Below, piece by piece: positions 1-8,405 of a stretch of 64,000 nt of DNA. The notes beneath the pieces were generated by a model. The model had not been told where the DNA came from. It was given only the letters and a program-made list of their open reading frames with translations, and ran no database searches. Every line of letters starts with the position of its first letter. The stretch's first letter is position 1. The stretch lies in assembly GCA_000980705.1 (NCBI GenBank), contig LBCK01000001.1, positions 186,001 to 250,000 of the forward strand, written 5' to 3'. The position numbers and the translations under genes were made by a program. This DNA comes from Ruminococcus sp. UNK.MGS-30. GTDB taxonomy: Bacteria; Bacillota; Clostridia; Oscillospirales; Ruminococcaceae.

Positions 1-2825
1 CTGCCGTCGGTGATGGTGGATGTGCCGTTCTTATAAGCAGCAAAGTCGATCATGTTCGGTCTGCCGCTGGAACCGAAGTCGTTGACTGCGAATTTGCTCT
101 CCATGCCGTCCGGAATGGTGAACAGCTTTGCGGTTGCATCCGGGAATGCGACTGCACCGCTGATACCATAGCTCTTGGTGTCTACGCCTTCCTTGGCAAT
201 AACCTTTACGCCCAGTTCTTCTTCAATGCCAATATAATCCGGGTTTTCGCCAGCCGGCTGCGGATATACATAAACCTCATCGATGTCCAGGTTGATCGGC
301 ATATCCTTTTCTTCGGTAGTTGTGGTTGCCTTTGTGGTTGTGATGGATGTGGTTGTATCAGCGGTAGAAGATGTAGTAACATCCTTCTTGTCGGTGTATA
401 CACGGAAACCGCCGTTGTAGTAAGTAACGTCTGTGGTAGCCAGGTCATTGCTGCTGTCGTCCAGGAACTGCTGGTTCGGCATGATGTATGCGCTGCCTGC
501 TGTGCCGGAGAAGTCCCAGTTTACCTTCTGGTACTGTGCAAAGTTGACCGGGAAGAAGTAGTAGGTATTGCCGTCAGCATCTGTCTGGAGTTCCAGACCG
601 TATTCTGCTGCAACATCTGCTGCGTTGTCAGCGATGTCGAAGTACATATTCATGAAGTTGCTTGCGCCGTTTTCTTCATCCGGGATGGTTGCAGTGCCGG
701 CGGAAACAGTCCACATGAAGTACATCCAGCGATCTTCCGGAGCTGCGGATTCGTCAGCGCCGAATGCCTCAAAGCCTGCGGTGTTGGAAGTTCTGCGGAC
801 AGAACCGGATACATATTCATCCACGCCGTCCTTGGAAACTTCGGTCTTGTTGATGCTCAGGATCTTTGCAGTTACCATCGGGACATCAATTGCAAAGCTA
901 AAGCCCTCAGACGGGATATACTTCTGCAGATAGAACGGCAGTTCAACGCCCTCTTCGCCCGGCTCTGCGTTAGCCTCGCCGATGTCGATGACAATGCCCT
1001 TGCCCTTCGGTGCATCTGTTGCAGTTGTGGTTGCAGACTGCTTGGTGGTGCTTGTAACAGTGGTTGCCTTTTCGGTAGCGCTGGTCTCTGTTGCCTTGTC
1101 AGTCTTGGTGGTTGCAGAGGTTGCGCTGGATTCTGTATCCTTTGTGGTTGCAGATGCGCTGGTCTCTGTTGCCTTGTCAGTCTCGGTAGTTGCAGAGGTT
1201 GCGCTGGTCTCTGTTGCCTTTGTTGTCTCAGATGCACTGGACTCTGTTCCCTTGGTGGTTGCAGATGCAGTGGTCTCTGTCTCAGAGGACACGCTGGATG
1301 CAGTGGTCTTGATCTCTGTGGTGGAAGAAACGGAGGTTGTTGTTGCATCCGGATCTTCGTCGAAGCACAGAACGATCTTGTCGATGGTCACATCACCGAA
1401 CTTCGGGTAATAAACCATGAACTGCACGGTTTCGCCGACAGTCTTCGGAATGTTGTAGGAAACAACGACCTGCTTGTTTGCCGGAACGGCCAGATCCTTG
1501 AATTCCTCGCTCTGCCACTCTTCACCCTCCGGCAGGCTGTCGTTCCATGTGCCGAAAGCGCCGCTGGTGTTGGTGTCATTTGTCTTTACGGTGTAGTAAG
1601 CGATTGCCTTGTAAGCGCCCATCGGGTCGAACTCAACCTTGGTGTTGCTTGCCTTGCCGTCAGTACCCTTGTCTTCCTCAGCCTTCGGAGTCAGTACCTT
1701 GGTGTACTTTGCTGCCTCAGTGGTTGTGGTGACACTGGTGGTTGTTGCGGATGTGGTAACAGCGGAATCATAGTGGAGAACCACCTTGTCGATCTTGACG
1801 CTGCTTGCATCCGGATAAAAGATCATTGCCTTTACGGTCTTGCCAACATTGGACGGGATGGTGTAATCTGCTGTGCAGGCACCATTTGCGCCAACGCTTG
1901 CCTTAAATTCTTCCTGGAACCAATCGCCGTTGTATGTGCCGAAAGCACCGCTGGACTCGGTATCCTTGGAAGTTATGGTATAATACAGTGTTGCAGACTT
2001 TGCGCCGTTCGGGTCAAATTCTGCATATGCCTGGATATCACCGTCTTTACCCTTCTGGGTGCCGGTGGTGATCTTTGCCTCTACGTCCTTAATTGCCGGA
2101 GCAGTTGTGGTTGTCACAGTCTCGGCAGAGGATGCAGATGCAGTGGTTACAACAGATTCAGATGTCTCGCTGGAAACATCAGAAGAAACTGCGGAAGAAA
2201 CGGTGGTCTCTGTGGTTTCCGCAGTGGTCTCGCTGGTAGTGGTTGTGGTGGTCTTGCCGGTGCCTTCTACAGTAAAGGTAACGGAAATCTTAGAGATACC
2301 GTTCTCTACCTTAGTTGTATCGAAGTTATCCAGCGCACCAGCATGATTACCTGCCCAGCTGCCGTTCAGATAGATACGAGTCGTACCAGCATTACCGCCT
2401 TCATAAAAAGCAGTATCTACAATCTTATCGTCCTTTACCGCATCTGCTACCTCTTCGCCGTTGATGGAAACGGAACTCAGAGATACCTTCAGATCCTTAA
2501 ATGTATCAGTGGTAAAGTTTTCGGTGTCTCCTGCCTTACTGATCTGAACTGTCAGGAAACTAATGGAGTCTGATGCACTATCCAGATTCCAGGAAACGGT
2601 GTATTCGCCGTCGCCAGTGATACTTGTTGCATTTACATCAGCTTCCCAATTCGTATTGGCACCGACTACACCTACTAAAGTTGCTGTACCGATTGCGTCA
2701 GCATCAGCCGCAGTCGCAATAAACGACATAACCGGTGTTACCAGCGCACTGGTGAATACGGTGGTTGCCGCCATTACACCAGCAGTCAGAGATGAAAGAA
2801 ACTTCTTCATCTTCATGTTTATCAT
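1..2825 (-). CDS. Large Thr/Ser-rich secreted surface protein with cohesin-like modules (3' end outside window)
   Basis: The frame is open from the start codon to the window edge, giving about 941 residues and no stop. A signal peptide (MKMKKFLSSLTAGVMAA) is followed by a beta-sandwich-like module (about residues 40-185), a T/S/E linker, two related modules (about 245-352 and 371-487, sharing the pattern AFGTxN and IDKIVLxxD), a very long T/S linker (about 490-604) and a module (about 604-809) that resembles a cohesin (IDIGEA.AEPGE..VELP start, FNGGF-like end). A further linker and a second similar module run off the window. I infer a cell-surface scaffold or adhesin, since dockerin proteins lie elsewhere in the window. 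The cohesin call rests on pattern only. ATG at 2825 is 4 nt from AAAGGAAG and the in-frame ATG at 2816 is 13 nt away; either may be used. Confidence 0.75.
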   Translation of the reverse strand, partial: MINMKMKKFLSSLTAGVMAATTVFTSALVTPVMSFIATAADADAIGTATLVGVVGANTNWEADVNATSITGDGEYTVSWNLDSASDSISFLTVQISKAGDTENFTTDTFKDLKVSLSSVSINGEEVADAVKDDKIVDTAFYEGGNAGTTRIYLNGSWAGNHAGALDNFDTTKVENGISKISVTFTVEGTGKTTTTTTSETTAETTETTVSSAVSSDVSSETSESVVTTASASSAETVTTTTAPAIKDVEAKITTGTQKGKDGDIQAYAEFDPNGAKSATLYYTITSKDTESSGAFGTYNGDWFQEEFKASVGANGACTADYTIPSNVGKTVKAMIFYPDASSVKIDKVVLHYDSAVTTSATTTSVTTTTEAAKYTKVLTPKAEEDKGTDGKASNTKVEFDPMGAYKAIAYYTVKTNDTNTSGAFGTWNDSLPEGEEWQSEEFKDLAVPANKQVVVSYNIPKTVGETVQFMVYYPKFGDVTIDKIVLCFDEDPDATTTSVSSTTEIKTTASSVSSETETTASATTKGTESSASETTKATETSATSATTETDKATETSASATTKDTESSATSATTKTDKATETSATEKATTVTSTTKQSATTTATDAPKGKGIVIDIGEANAEPGEEGVELPFYLQKYIPSEGFSFAIDVPMVTAKILSINKTEVSKDGVDEYVSGSVRRTSNTAGFEAFGADESAAPEDRWMYFMWTVSAGTATIPDEENGASNFMNMYFDIADNAADVAAEYGLELQTDADGNTYYFFPVNFAQYQKVNWDFSGTAGSAYIMPNQQFLDDSSNDLATTDVTYYNGGFRVYTDKKDVTTSSTADTTTSITTTKATTTTEEKDMPINLDIDEVYVYPQPAGENPDYIGIEEELGVKVIAKEGVDTKSYGISGAVAFPDATAKLFTIPDGMESKFAVNDFGSSGRPNMIDFAAYKNGTSTITDG

Positions 2826-2976
2826 TCTTCCTTTCTTGATTTTCTGCGGCATAGCGCCGCCTTGGTTGTGTGCAGAGAAGCTTTTCTGCCCCTTGGTTTC
2901 CGTACCTCCGCCGTGCCAGTCGTCTGCTGCCCCCTTTCCGCTCACACAAATCAATTTTCTAATTACTTCCCTTGCA

Positions 2977-3092
2977 AAGACACCCATAGAGTGTGCCTTG
3001 TGCTGAGGTGAATGCTCCGTAAAGAGCAAGGGTCGGGATTATCCCCCTGTCAGCTTACGCTGACATCCCCCTTTTCAAGGGGGACATTCTTA
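2977..3092. repeat. Composite intergenic hairpin repeat, copy 1
   Basis: Contains the GTGTGCCTTGTGCTGAGGTG segment, a GCTCCG-type segment and a module ATCCCCCTG + TGTCAGC/GCTGACA hairpin + CCCCCTTTTCAAGGGGG hairpin. The same modules recur near 6.9, 26.5, 28.3, 45.4, 53.5 and 55.0 kb. It sits in the 5' leader of the surface protein. The rest of the 2826-3387 gap shows only the promoter and the hairpin at 3332-3374. Confidence 0.8.
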
Positions 3093-3191
3093 AAATTGAT
3101 TTGCGTGCTTTCCGCTTTCCAATTGCACAGTCGGCGCACATCTTCATGAAGCCATACCAGTGCTTTCCTGCACCCTACTTCTCCATATACC

Positions 3192-3220
3192 AGCATAGCA
3201 TATTTGTAGATTTTTTGCAA
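3192..3220 (-). promoter_or_regulatory. Promoter for the surface protein
   Basis: Read on the minus strand, TTGCAA (3220-3215) and TATGCT (3197-3192) are separated by 17 nt. Transcription would start near 3185, leaving a leader of about 360 nt that contains an intergenic hairpin repeat. Confidence 0.5.
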
Positions 3221-3331
3221 GCGTTTTTTTCATTTTCCACACATTTTTATACAGCACGAATAAAAGCAACCTCTGTTTTTGTGCAATTCTTCTAAATCTG
3301 AAAAATTGCGTGAAAAACAACTTGCTATTTT

Positions 3332-3374
3332 GATGCGCTCTGACGCCTTTTTCCGGCAGTTTTCAGAGCGCATC
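3332..3374. terminator. 12-bp hairpin downstream of GH5 gene
   Basis: GATGCGCTCTGA and TCAGAGCGCATC form a perfect 12-bp stem just beyond the GH5 stop codon. There is no clear U-tract on the minus strand, so it may protect the 3' end or terminate only weakly. Confidence 0.45.
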
Positions 3375-3387
3375 TTTACCAATTTTT

Positions 3388-4593
3388 TCAGTTTCTCGCC
3401 GTCTCTGCAATATCCCGGAGTTCCTGCTCCAGCTGGCTGTCGATCATTTTACAGCTGCTGCGGTCATAGAACACCCCGGTGATGTCCCACAGCATGGGAC
3501 ACATCCCACGGGAATACGCCGCACGTGCCACCGCCGTGAGAAATGTCCGGACGGCGTCCTCGGTCTTGTTCCCGGTGGAACAGCCGTATTCGCCGATGAT
3601 GACCGGGATGCCGTTGTCCAGGAAACGGGTCTGGAGCTTTTCCATGTCCTTTTCCAGTATCCGCTGGTCTCTGGGCGAACCCCAGGTGGTCTTTGCCTTG
3701 CCCCAGTCGGCGTCCTCTTCCAGGATGCAGAACGTAGACGGCGTATAATAATGTACCGACACGGCGCACCGTCCGGCGCTGTCCTCCGGCATCTGGAACA
3801 TTTCGTCACAGGTCATGTCCACGTCGGTGGCATAGCCGGCAATGAGCAGATGGCGCTCCGGGTTGTTGCCGCCGGAGCTGCGCACCAGATCGACGAACTT
3901 CTGGTTGATACGGTTGACGATGCCGTATGCCTCCGCCTTGCCGTCCTCCGAACCGCTGTAGTGATTCCACAGATCGTCGAAACAGCCCTCTTCGTTCATG
4001 GATTCCAGAATGAGATGGTCGCCGTAACCGGAAAAGCGCTCCGATACCTGCTCCCAGATGCGGGTGTATTTCTCCATGCAGGTGTCATAGTCGGTGGAGA
4101 ATCCGGCGATCCAGCCGTTGTCCCAGTGGAGATTCACCACGGCGTACATCCCGTTGTCCAGCACATACTGCGCCACGGTCTCCACACGATCCAGCAGTTC
4201 CGGCGCAACGGTGTAGTCGTCTCCCATCAGATTCGACCACGCCACCGGGATGCGCACCGAGTCGAACCCGGCGGCAGCATAGCCTGCGATCATTTCCTCA
4301 GTCACCGTAGGGCTGCCCCAGGCGGTCTCATAGCTGTTCACGCCGCCGCTGCTGTCGATCCAGTCGCCGCACGCCTCCAGGGTGTTCCCCAGGTTGATGC
4401 CCAGCCCCATTTCCGCCACGATGTCGCCTGTGGTCATATCGTCCCGCATTTCCGTGCGGAAGTCCGGCTTTTCCTCTGCCTGGCTGCTCTCTTCTCCGGC
4501 GGTGCTTTTGCCGCTTTCCGTGCCGCAGCTGCACGCCGCAGCCGTCATTGCCGCCGCCAATACCAGGGCAGTCAGTTTCTTTCCAAATCCCAT
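3388..4593 (-). CDS. GH5-family endoglucanase-like lipoprotein
   Basis: This 401-residue protein has a lipoprotein-type signal (lipobox around AAAC at residues 18-21), so it is probably membrane anchored. The catalytic domain shows glycoside hydrolase family 5 hallmarks: LGINLGNTLEA at 64-74, an RIPV strand at 114, NLHW at 154, SMNEEG with the presumed acid/base Glu201, HYYTP at 281 and IGEYG with the presumed nucleophile Glu335. Expected activity is cleavage of beta-1,4-glucans or related hemicelluloses; the exact substrate cannot be read. It lacks a dockerin and carbohydrate-binding module, unlike typical cellulosomal enzymes. The ATG lies 10 nt after the stop of tex on the same strand, so the two may be co-transcribed. 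Confidence 0.85.
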   Translation of the reverse strand: MGFGKKLTALVLAAAMTAAACSCGTESGKSTAGEESSQAEEKPDFRTEMRDDMTTGDIVAEMGLGINLGNTLEACGDWIDSSGGVNSYETAWGSPTVTEEMIAGYAAAGFDSVRIPVAWSNLMGDDYTVAPELLDRVETVAQYVLDNGMYAVVNLHWDNGWIAGFSTDYDTCMEKYTRIWEQVSERFSGYGDHLILESMNEEGCFDDLWNHYSGSEDGKAEAYGIVNRINQKFVDLVRSSGGNNPERHLLIAGYATDVDMTCDEMFQMPEDSAGRCAVSVHYYTPSTFCILEEDADWGKAKTTWGSPRDQRILEKDMEKLQTRFLDNGIPVIIGEYGCSTGNKTEDAVRTFLTAVARAAYSRGMCPMLWDITGVFYDRSSCKMIDSQLEQELRDIAETARN

Positions 4594-4603
4594 ATGTTCT
4601 CCT

Positions 4604-6760
4604 TTATCCTTTCTTCGGCGGTTTCATGGTCAGTGCAATGCGCTTGCGTTTCAAGTCCACATCCAGCACCCAGACCTTTACCACTTCGCCGACCTTGACT
4701 GCCTCCAGCGGATGCTTGATAAACCGGTCGCAGATCTGAGAAATATGCACCAGCCCGTCCTCATGGACGCCGATGTCCACAAAACAGCCGAAGTCGATGA
4801 CATTCCGCACCGTTCCCACCAGTTCCATGCCCGGTTTCAGATCTTTCAGCTCCATGATGTCACCGCTCCGAAGCAGCGGCGGCGGCAGTTCGTCACGAGG
4901 GTCACGTCCCGGCTTTGCCAGCTCCTTGATGATATCCTTTACCGTCGGCTCACCCACGCCAGCTTTTTTCGCAATGGCTGCGATACCGTGCTGCTTGGCA
5001 ATGGATGTGATCTCGCTGCGGTCCTGTCCGGCAATGTCCGCCAGCTGAAAGCCGCATTCCCGGAGAATCTGCTCCGCTGCGCCATAGCTTTCCGGATGCA
5101 CGGCGGTGTTGTCCAGAGGATTCTTTGCGCCCGGCACACGGAGGAATCCGGCGCACTGTTCATACGCCTTGGGTCCCAGCTTTGCCACCTTTTTCAGCTG
5201 TTTCCGGTCGGTGAATGCGCCGTTTTCTGTCCGGTACGCCACGATGTTCTTGGCGATGGTCTGGTTGATGCCGGCGATGTGGGACAGCAGGGAGAACGAG
5301 GCGGTGTTCAGGTCTACGCCCACGTGGTTCACGCAGTCCTCCACCACGCCGTCCAGCGCCGCCGACAGCTCCGCCTTGGGCATATCGTGCTGATACTGTC
5401 CCACGCCGATCGCCTGAGGGTCGATCTTCACCAGTTCCGCCAACGGGTCCTGTAACCGCCGGGCAATGGACACGGCGCTCCGGAGTGAAACGTCATACTC
5501 CGGGAACTCCTCTGCCGCCAGCTTGGACGCAGAGTACACCGATGCCCCAGCCTCAGAGACCACCATATACGCCACAGAATAGGGCAGCTCTTTCAGCAGT
5601 TCTGCCACCACAGCCTCGGATTCCCGGGACGCCGTGCCGTTTCCGATGGCGACGGCGGTCACATGGTGCTGCCGCAGCATCTTCCGGATGGTATCCTTGC
5701 CCTTTTCCAGGGATGCGCCCTTTCCCAGGGTGATGTGTGCCACGCCGGTATCCAGCACCTTTCCCGTCTCGTCCACCACAGCCAGCTTACAGCCGGTGCG
5801 GTAGCCGGGATCTACGCCCAGGACGGTTCGGTTTTTCAGCGGTGCCGCCATGAGCAGCTGCCGCAGGTTGGACGCAAACACGCCGATGGCAGCCGTTGCC
5901 GCCTGTTCGGTCAGCGCCTTACGGATCTCCCGTTCCACCGCCGGGAACAGCAGCCGCTGGAACGCATCCTCTGCGGCAGTCTGCACCAGCTTTCCGCAGG
6001 GACTCTGGTTCTTCACAAACTTCTGGATCAGCATGGATGCCCCGTGTCCCTCCGGCAGCGTAACTGCCACTTTCAGTGCGCCCTCCCGTTCGCCACGGTC
6101 GATGGCGAGGACACGGTGACCCACGATGCGCTTTACCGGTTCGGCATAGTCGTAGTAGTTCTGATAGGGTGTTTCCGCATCCGCATCCACAGCGTGGGAC
6201 TGTATCGTACCGGTGAGCATCACCAGACGGCGCATCTGTTTGCGCAGGTCGGCGTCGTTCGCCATCTCCTCTGCCAGGATGTCCATTGCGCCCTGGAGCG
6301 CCGCATCCGTATCCGGCACTTCTTCCGTGAGGAACGCCTGTGCCGCCTGCACCGGGTCTGTTCCGGCATCCTGCGCCATCAGCGTCCGTGCCAGCGGCTC
6401 CAAGCCACGGGCGATCGCCATAGACGCACGGGTCTTTCGCTTGGGACGATACGGCAGGTACAGATCCTCCGTCTCCACCAGAGTCTCCGCTTTCTGTATC
6501 TTTTCCGTCAGTTCCGGGGTCAGCTTGCCCTGGGACTCGATGGCGGAAAGGATCTCGCTCTTGCGCTGTTCCAGCTTGCGCAGGTATTGCAGCCGGTTGT
6601 CGATGGCACGCAGCACCTGGTCATCCAGCGAGCCGGTCCGCTCTTTCCGGTAGCGTGCAATAAAGGGGATGGTCTTGCCGTCATCCAGCAGGGCGATGGT
6701 GTTGTCGATCTGTTCCTGCCGCAGCTGGAACTCGTCAGCCAGTTTCTGTGGGATATTCAA
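4604..6760 (-). CDS. tex: Tex-like S1 RNA-binding protein
   Basis: At 718 residues it matches the usual length of Tex. The order is as known for the family: N-terminal helical region, a YqgF-homologous domain beginning near LGVDPGYRTGCKLAV (about 317), helix-hairpin-helix segments (SLLSHIAGINQTIAKNIVAYR about 485 onward) and a C-terminal S1 domain (GTVRNVIDFGCFVDIG, about 655 to the end). Family members bind nucleic acid and influence transcription or RNA turnover. The start is TTG, with GGAG 10 nt upstream. It has its own promoter and is followed closely by the GH5 gene, with which it has no obvious functional link. Confidence 0.95.
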   Translation of the reverse strand: MNIPQKLADEFQLRQEQIDNTIALLDDGKTIPFIARYRKERTGSLDDQVLRAIDNRLQYLRKLEQRKSEILSAIESQGKLTPELTEKIQKAETLVETEDLYLPYRPKRKTRASMAIARGLEPLARTLMAQDAGTDPVQAAQAFLTEEVPDTDAALQGAMDILAEEMANDADLRKQMRRLVMLTGTIQSHAVDADAETPYQNYYDYAEPVKRIVGHRVLAIDRGEREGALKVAVTLPEGHGASMLIQKFVKNQSPCGKLVQTAAEDAFQRLLFPAVEREIRKALTEQAATAAIGVFASNLRQLLMAAPLKNRTVLGVDPGYRTGCKLAVVDETGKVLDTGVAHITLGKGASLEKGKDTIRKMLRQHHVTAVAIGNGTASRESEAVVAELLKELPYSVAYMVVSEAGASVYSASKLAAEEFPEYDVSLRSAVSIARRLQDPLAELVKIDPQAIGVGQYQHDMPKAELSAALDGVVEDCVNHVGVDLNTASFSLLSHIAGINQTIAKNIVAYRTENGAFTDRKQLKKVAKLGPKAYEQCAGFLRVPGAKNPLDNTAVHPESYGAAEQILRECGFQLADIAGQDRSEITSIAKQHGIAAIAKKAGVGEPTVKDIIKELAKPGRDPRDELPPPLLRSGDIMELKDLKPGMELVGTVRNVIDFGCFVDIGVHEDGLVHISQICDRFIKHPLEAVKVGEVVKVWVLDVDLKRKRIALTMKPPKKG

Positions 6761-6809
6761 TATAGATTCACTCCGTTTCGATTTTGCTTGAATGTATCGC
6801 TGTTATAAT

Positions 6810-6838
6810 AGTATAGCAAATTTCGGAAGAGATTGCAA
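6810..6838 (-). promoter_or_regulatory. tex promoter
   Basis: On the minus strand TTGCAA (6838-6833) and TATACT (6815-6810) are spaced by 17 nt, about 45 nt upstream of the TTG start. Confidence 0.7.
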
Positions 6839-6888
6839 GGGGGTTTTTTGGGGATGCGATTTGTGCTGAAATAGTGAACCGCAAACTT

Positions 6889-7010
6889 AATCCCCCTGTC
6901 CCTTCGGGACATCCCAGCACAAGGCACACCCTACGGGCGCCTTTTCAAGGGGGACATAATAGACAATCTCTGATACCGGAACGAGCGAACAATGTTCGCC
7001 CCTACGATTG
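6889..7010. repeat. Composite intergenic hairpin repeat, copy 2
   Basis: Holds ATCCCCCTGTCCCTTCGGGACAT, the CAGCACAAGGCACACCCTACG segment, CCTTTTCAAGGGGG and then a GAACAATGTTCGCCCCTACG module. It lies in the 6761-7219 gap between divergent tex and ychF; apart from the two promoters nothing else is evident there. Confidence 0.8.
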
Positions 7011-7066
7011 GACGGATGGTTTACACTTTTGTGCAGAGTATTCTCGAGCGCATTTTCGCAAAAATC

Positions 7067-7100
7067 TTGACAAATCCGGCTTTCTGTGCTAAACTATAAT
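7067..7100 (+). promoter_or_regulatory. ychF promoter
   Basis: TTGACA (7067-7072) is followed 17 nt later by TAAACT (7090-7095). A perfect TATAAT at 7095-7100 is 22 nt away and may contribute. The leader to the start codon is about 110 nt. Confidence 0.6.
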
Positions 7101-7219
7101 GTATGTGTCAATGATATGTCAATCCCCGGCGCAATGCCGGATAATCTCAGAGCCTGCGGCGCATCTCTCTGCATATGCCGGATGCTGCGCACGCTCTTCA
7201 AAAAGGTGGAGCTGTTACA

Positions 7220-8314
7220 ATGAAATTAGGTATGGTTGGGCTGCCCAACGTGGGCAAAAGCACCCTGTTCAACGCCCTGACAAATGCAGGCGCAGAGTCG
7301 GCAAACTATCCGTTCTGCACCATTGAAAAAAATGTAGGCATCGTCTCTGTGCCGGACGCACGTCTGGACAAGCTGGCTGAAATGTACGAGCCGGACAAGT
7401 TCACCCCGGCTACCCTGGAGTTCGTGGACATCGCCGGACTGGTAAAAGGCGCATCCAAGGGCGAAGGTCTGGGCAACAAGTTCCTGGGCGACATCCGGGA
7501 AGTGGACGCCATCGTCCACGTGGTACGCTGCTTTGAGGACGATAACATCATCCATGTAGACGGCAGAATCAATCCGGCATCGGACATCGAGACCATCAAC
7601 CTGGAGCTGATCTTCTCCGATATGGAGATGGTGGCACGCCGCATCGACCGCACCAAAAAGGCGCTGAAGGGCGACAAAAAGCTCCAGGCACAGGTGGACT
7701 TTCTGGAACGTCTCCAGGCGCACCTGGAAGAGGGCAAGTCTGCCCGTGGCTTTGACTTCACCGAGGACGAGCTGAGCTGGATCCACGATATGCCGCTGCT
7801 GTCCGCAAAGCCGGTGATCTATGCCGCAAACATGAGCGAAGAGGACTTCCGCAACGGCGTGGACAAAAATGAACACTACCAGGAAGTCAAGCAGATTGCT
7901 GAGGCAGAACACGCCGCAGTACTGCCCATCTGTGCGAAGATCGAAGAGGATATCGCAGACATGGAGGCAGACGACAAGGCAATGTTCCTGGAAGATCTGG
8001 GACTGGAGGAATCCGGTCTGAACCGCATCATCCGGGAGGGCTATTCTCTGCTGGGTCTCATCTCCTATCTGACCGCCGGCAAGCAGGAAGTCCGTGCATG
8101 GACCATCACCAGGGGAACGAAAGCGCCCCAGGCTGCCGGAAAGATCCACACCGATTTCGAAAAGGGATTCATCCGTGCCGAAGTTGTCTCCTATGACGAT
8201 CTGATGGCGTGCGGCTCTATGGCGGCTGCCAAGGAAAAGGGACTGGTGCGTCTGGAAGGCAAGGAATATGTGATGCAGGACGGCGACATCGTGCTGTTCC
8301 GCTTTAACGTATAA
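7220..8314 (+). CDS. ychF: YchF-family GTP/ATP-binding protein
   Basis: The 364-residue protein is an Obg-superfamily P-loop NTPase; YchF proteins prefer ATP and associate with ribosomes and stress responses. The P-loop GLPNVGKS is at residues 7-14, the G3 region VDIAGLVKGASKGEGLG is near 70, a coiled segment follows and the C-terminal TGS-type domain (WTITRGTKAPQAAG onward) ends the protein. The chosen ATG at 7220 has AGGTGG 10 nt upstream and gives the family N-terminus directly; an in-frame upstream ATG would add a non-conserved 15-residue tail. A strong terminator follows. Confidence 0.96.
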   Translation: MKLGMVGLPNVGKSTLFNALTNAGAESANYPFCTIEKNVGIVSVPDARLDKLAEMYEPDKFTPATLEFVDIAGLVKGASKGEGLGNKFLGDIREVDAIVHVVRCFEDDNIIHVDGRINPASDIETINLELIFSDMEMVARRIDRTKKALKGDKKLQAQVDFLERLQAHLEEGKSARGFDFTEDELSWIHDMPLLSAKPVIYAANMSEEDFRNGVDKNEHYQEVKQIAEAEHAAVLPICAKIEEDIADMEADDKAMFLEDLGLEESGLNRIIREGYSLLGLISYLTAGKQEVRAWTITRGTKAPQAAGKIHTDFEKGFIRAEVVSYDDLMACGSMAAAKEKGLVRLEGKEYVMQDGDIVLFRFNV

Positions 8315-8338
8315 GAGTACCTCAACCGAACAAATGCA

Positions 8339-8376
8339 AACGAGGCAGAATGTCACCGCATTTCTGCCTCGTTTTT
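8339..8376 (+). terminator. Terminator after ychF
   Basis: ACGAGGCAGAATG pairs with CATTTCTGCCTCGT (one bulge) around a short loop, followed by TTTTT. Confidence 0.85.
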
Positions 8377-8405
8377 CGCCGTAACAGAAAGGAAGTTATG
8401 CCTAT

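Noticed and set aside
872..2573. Long open frames opposite or in other frames of the surface protein (for example the repetitive frame at 872-1348)
   Set aside because: They are shadows of the Thr/Ser-rich coding frame; the true frame has a signal peptide, modular structure and continues to the window edge.
7175..7219. Longer N-terminus for ychF from an upstream ATG
   Set aside because: The added residues are not part of the conserved fold and the AGGTGG site points to the ATG at 7220.
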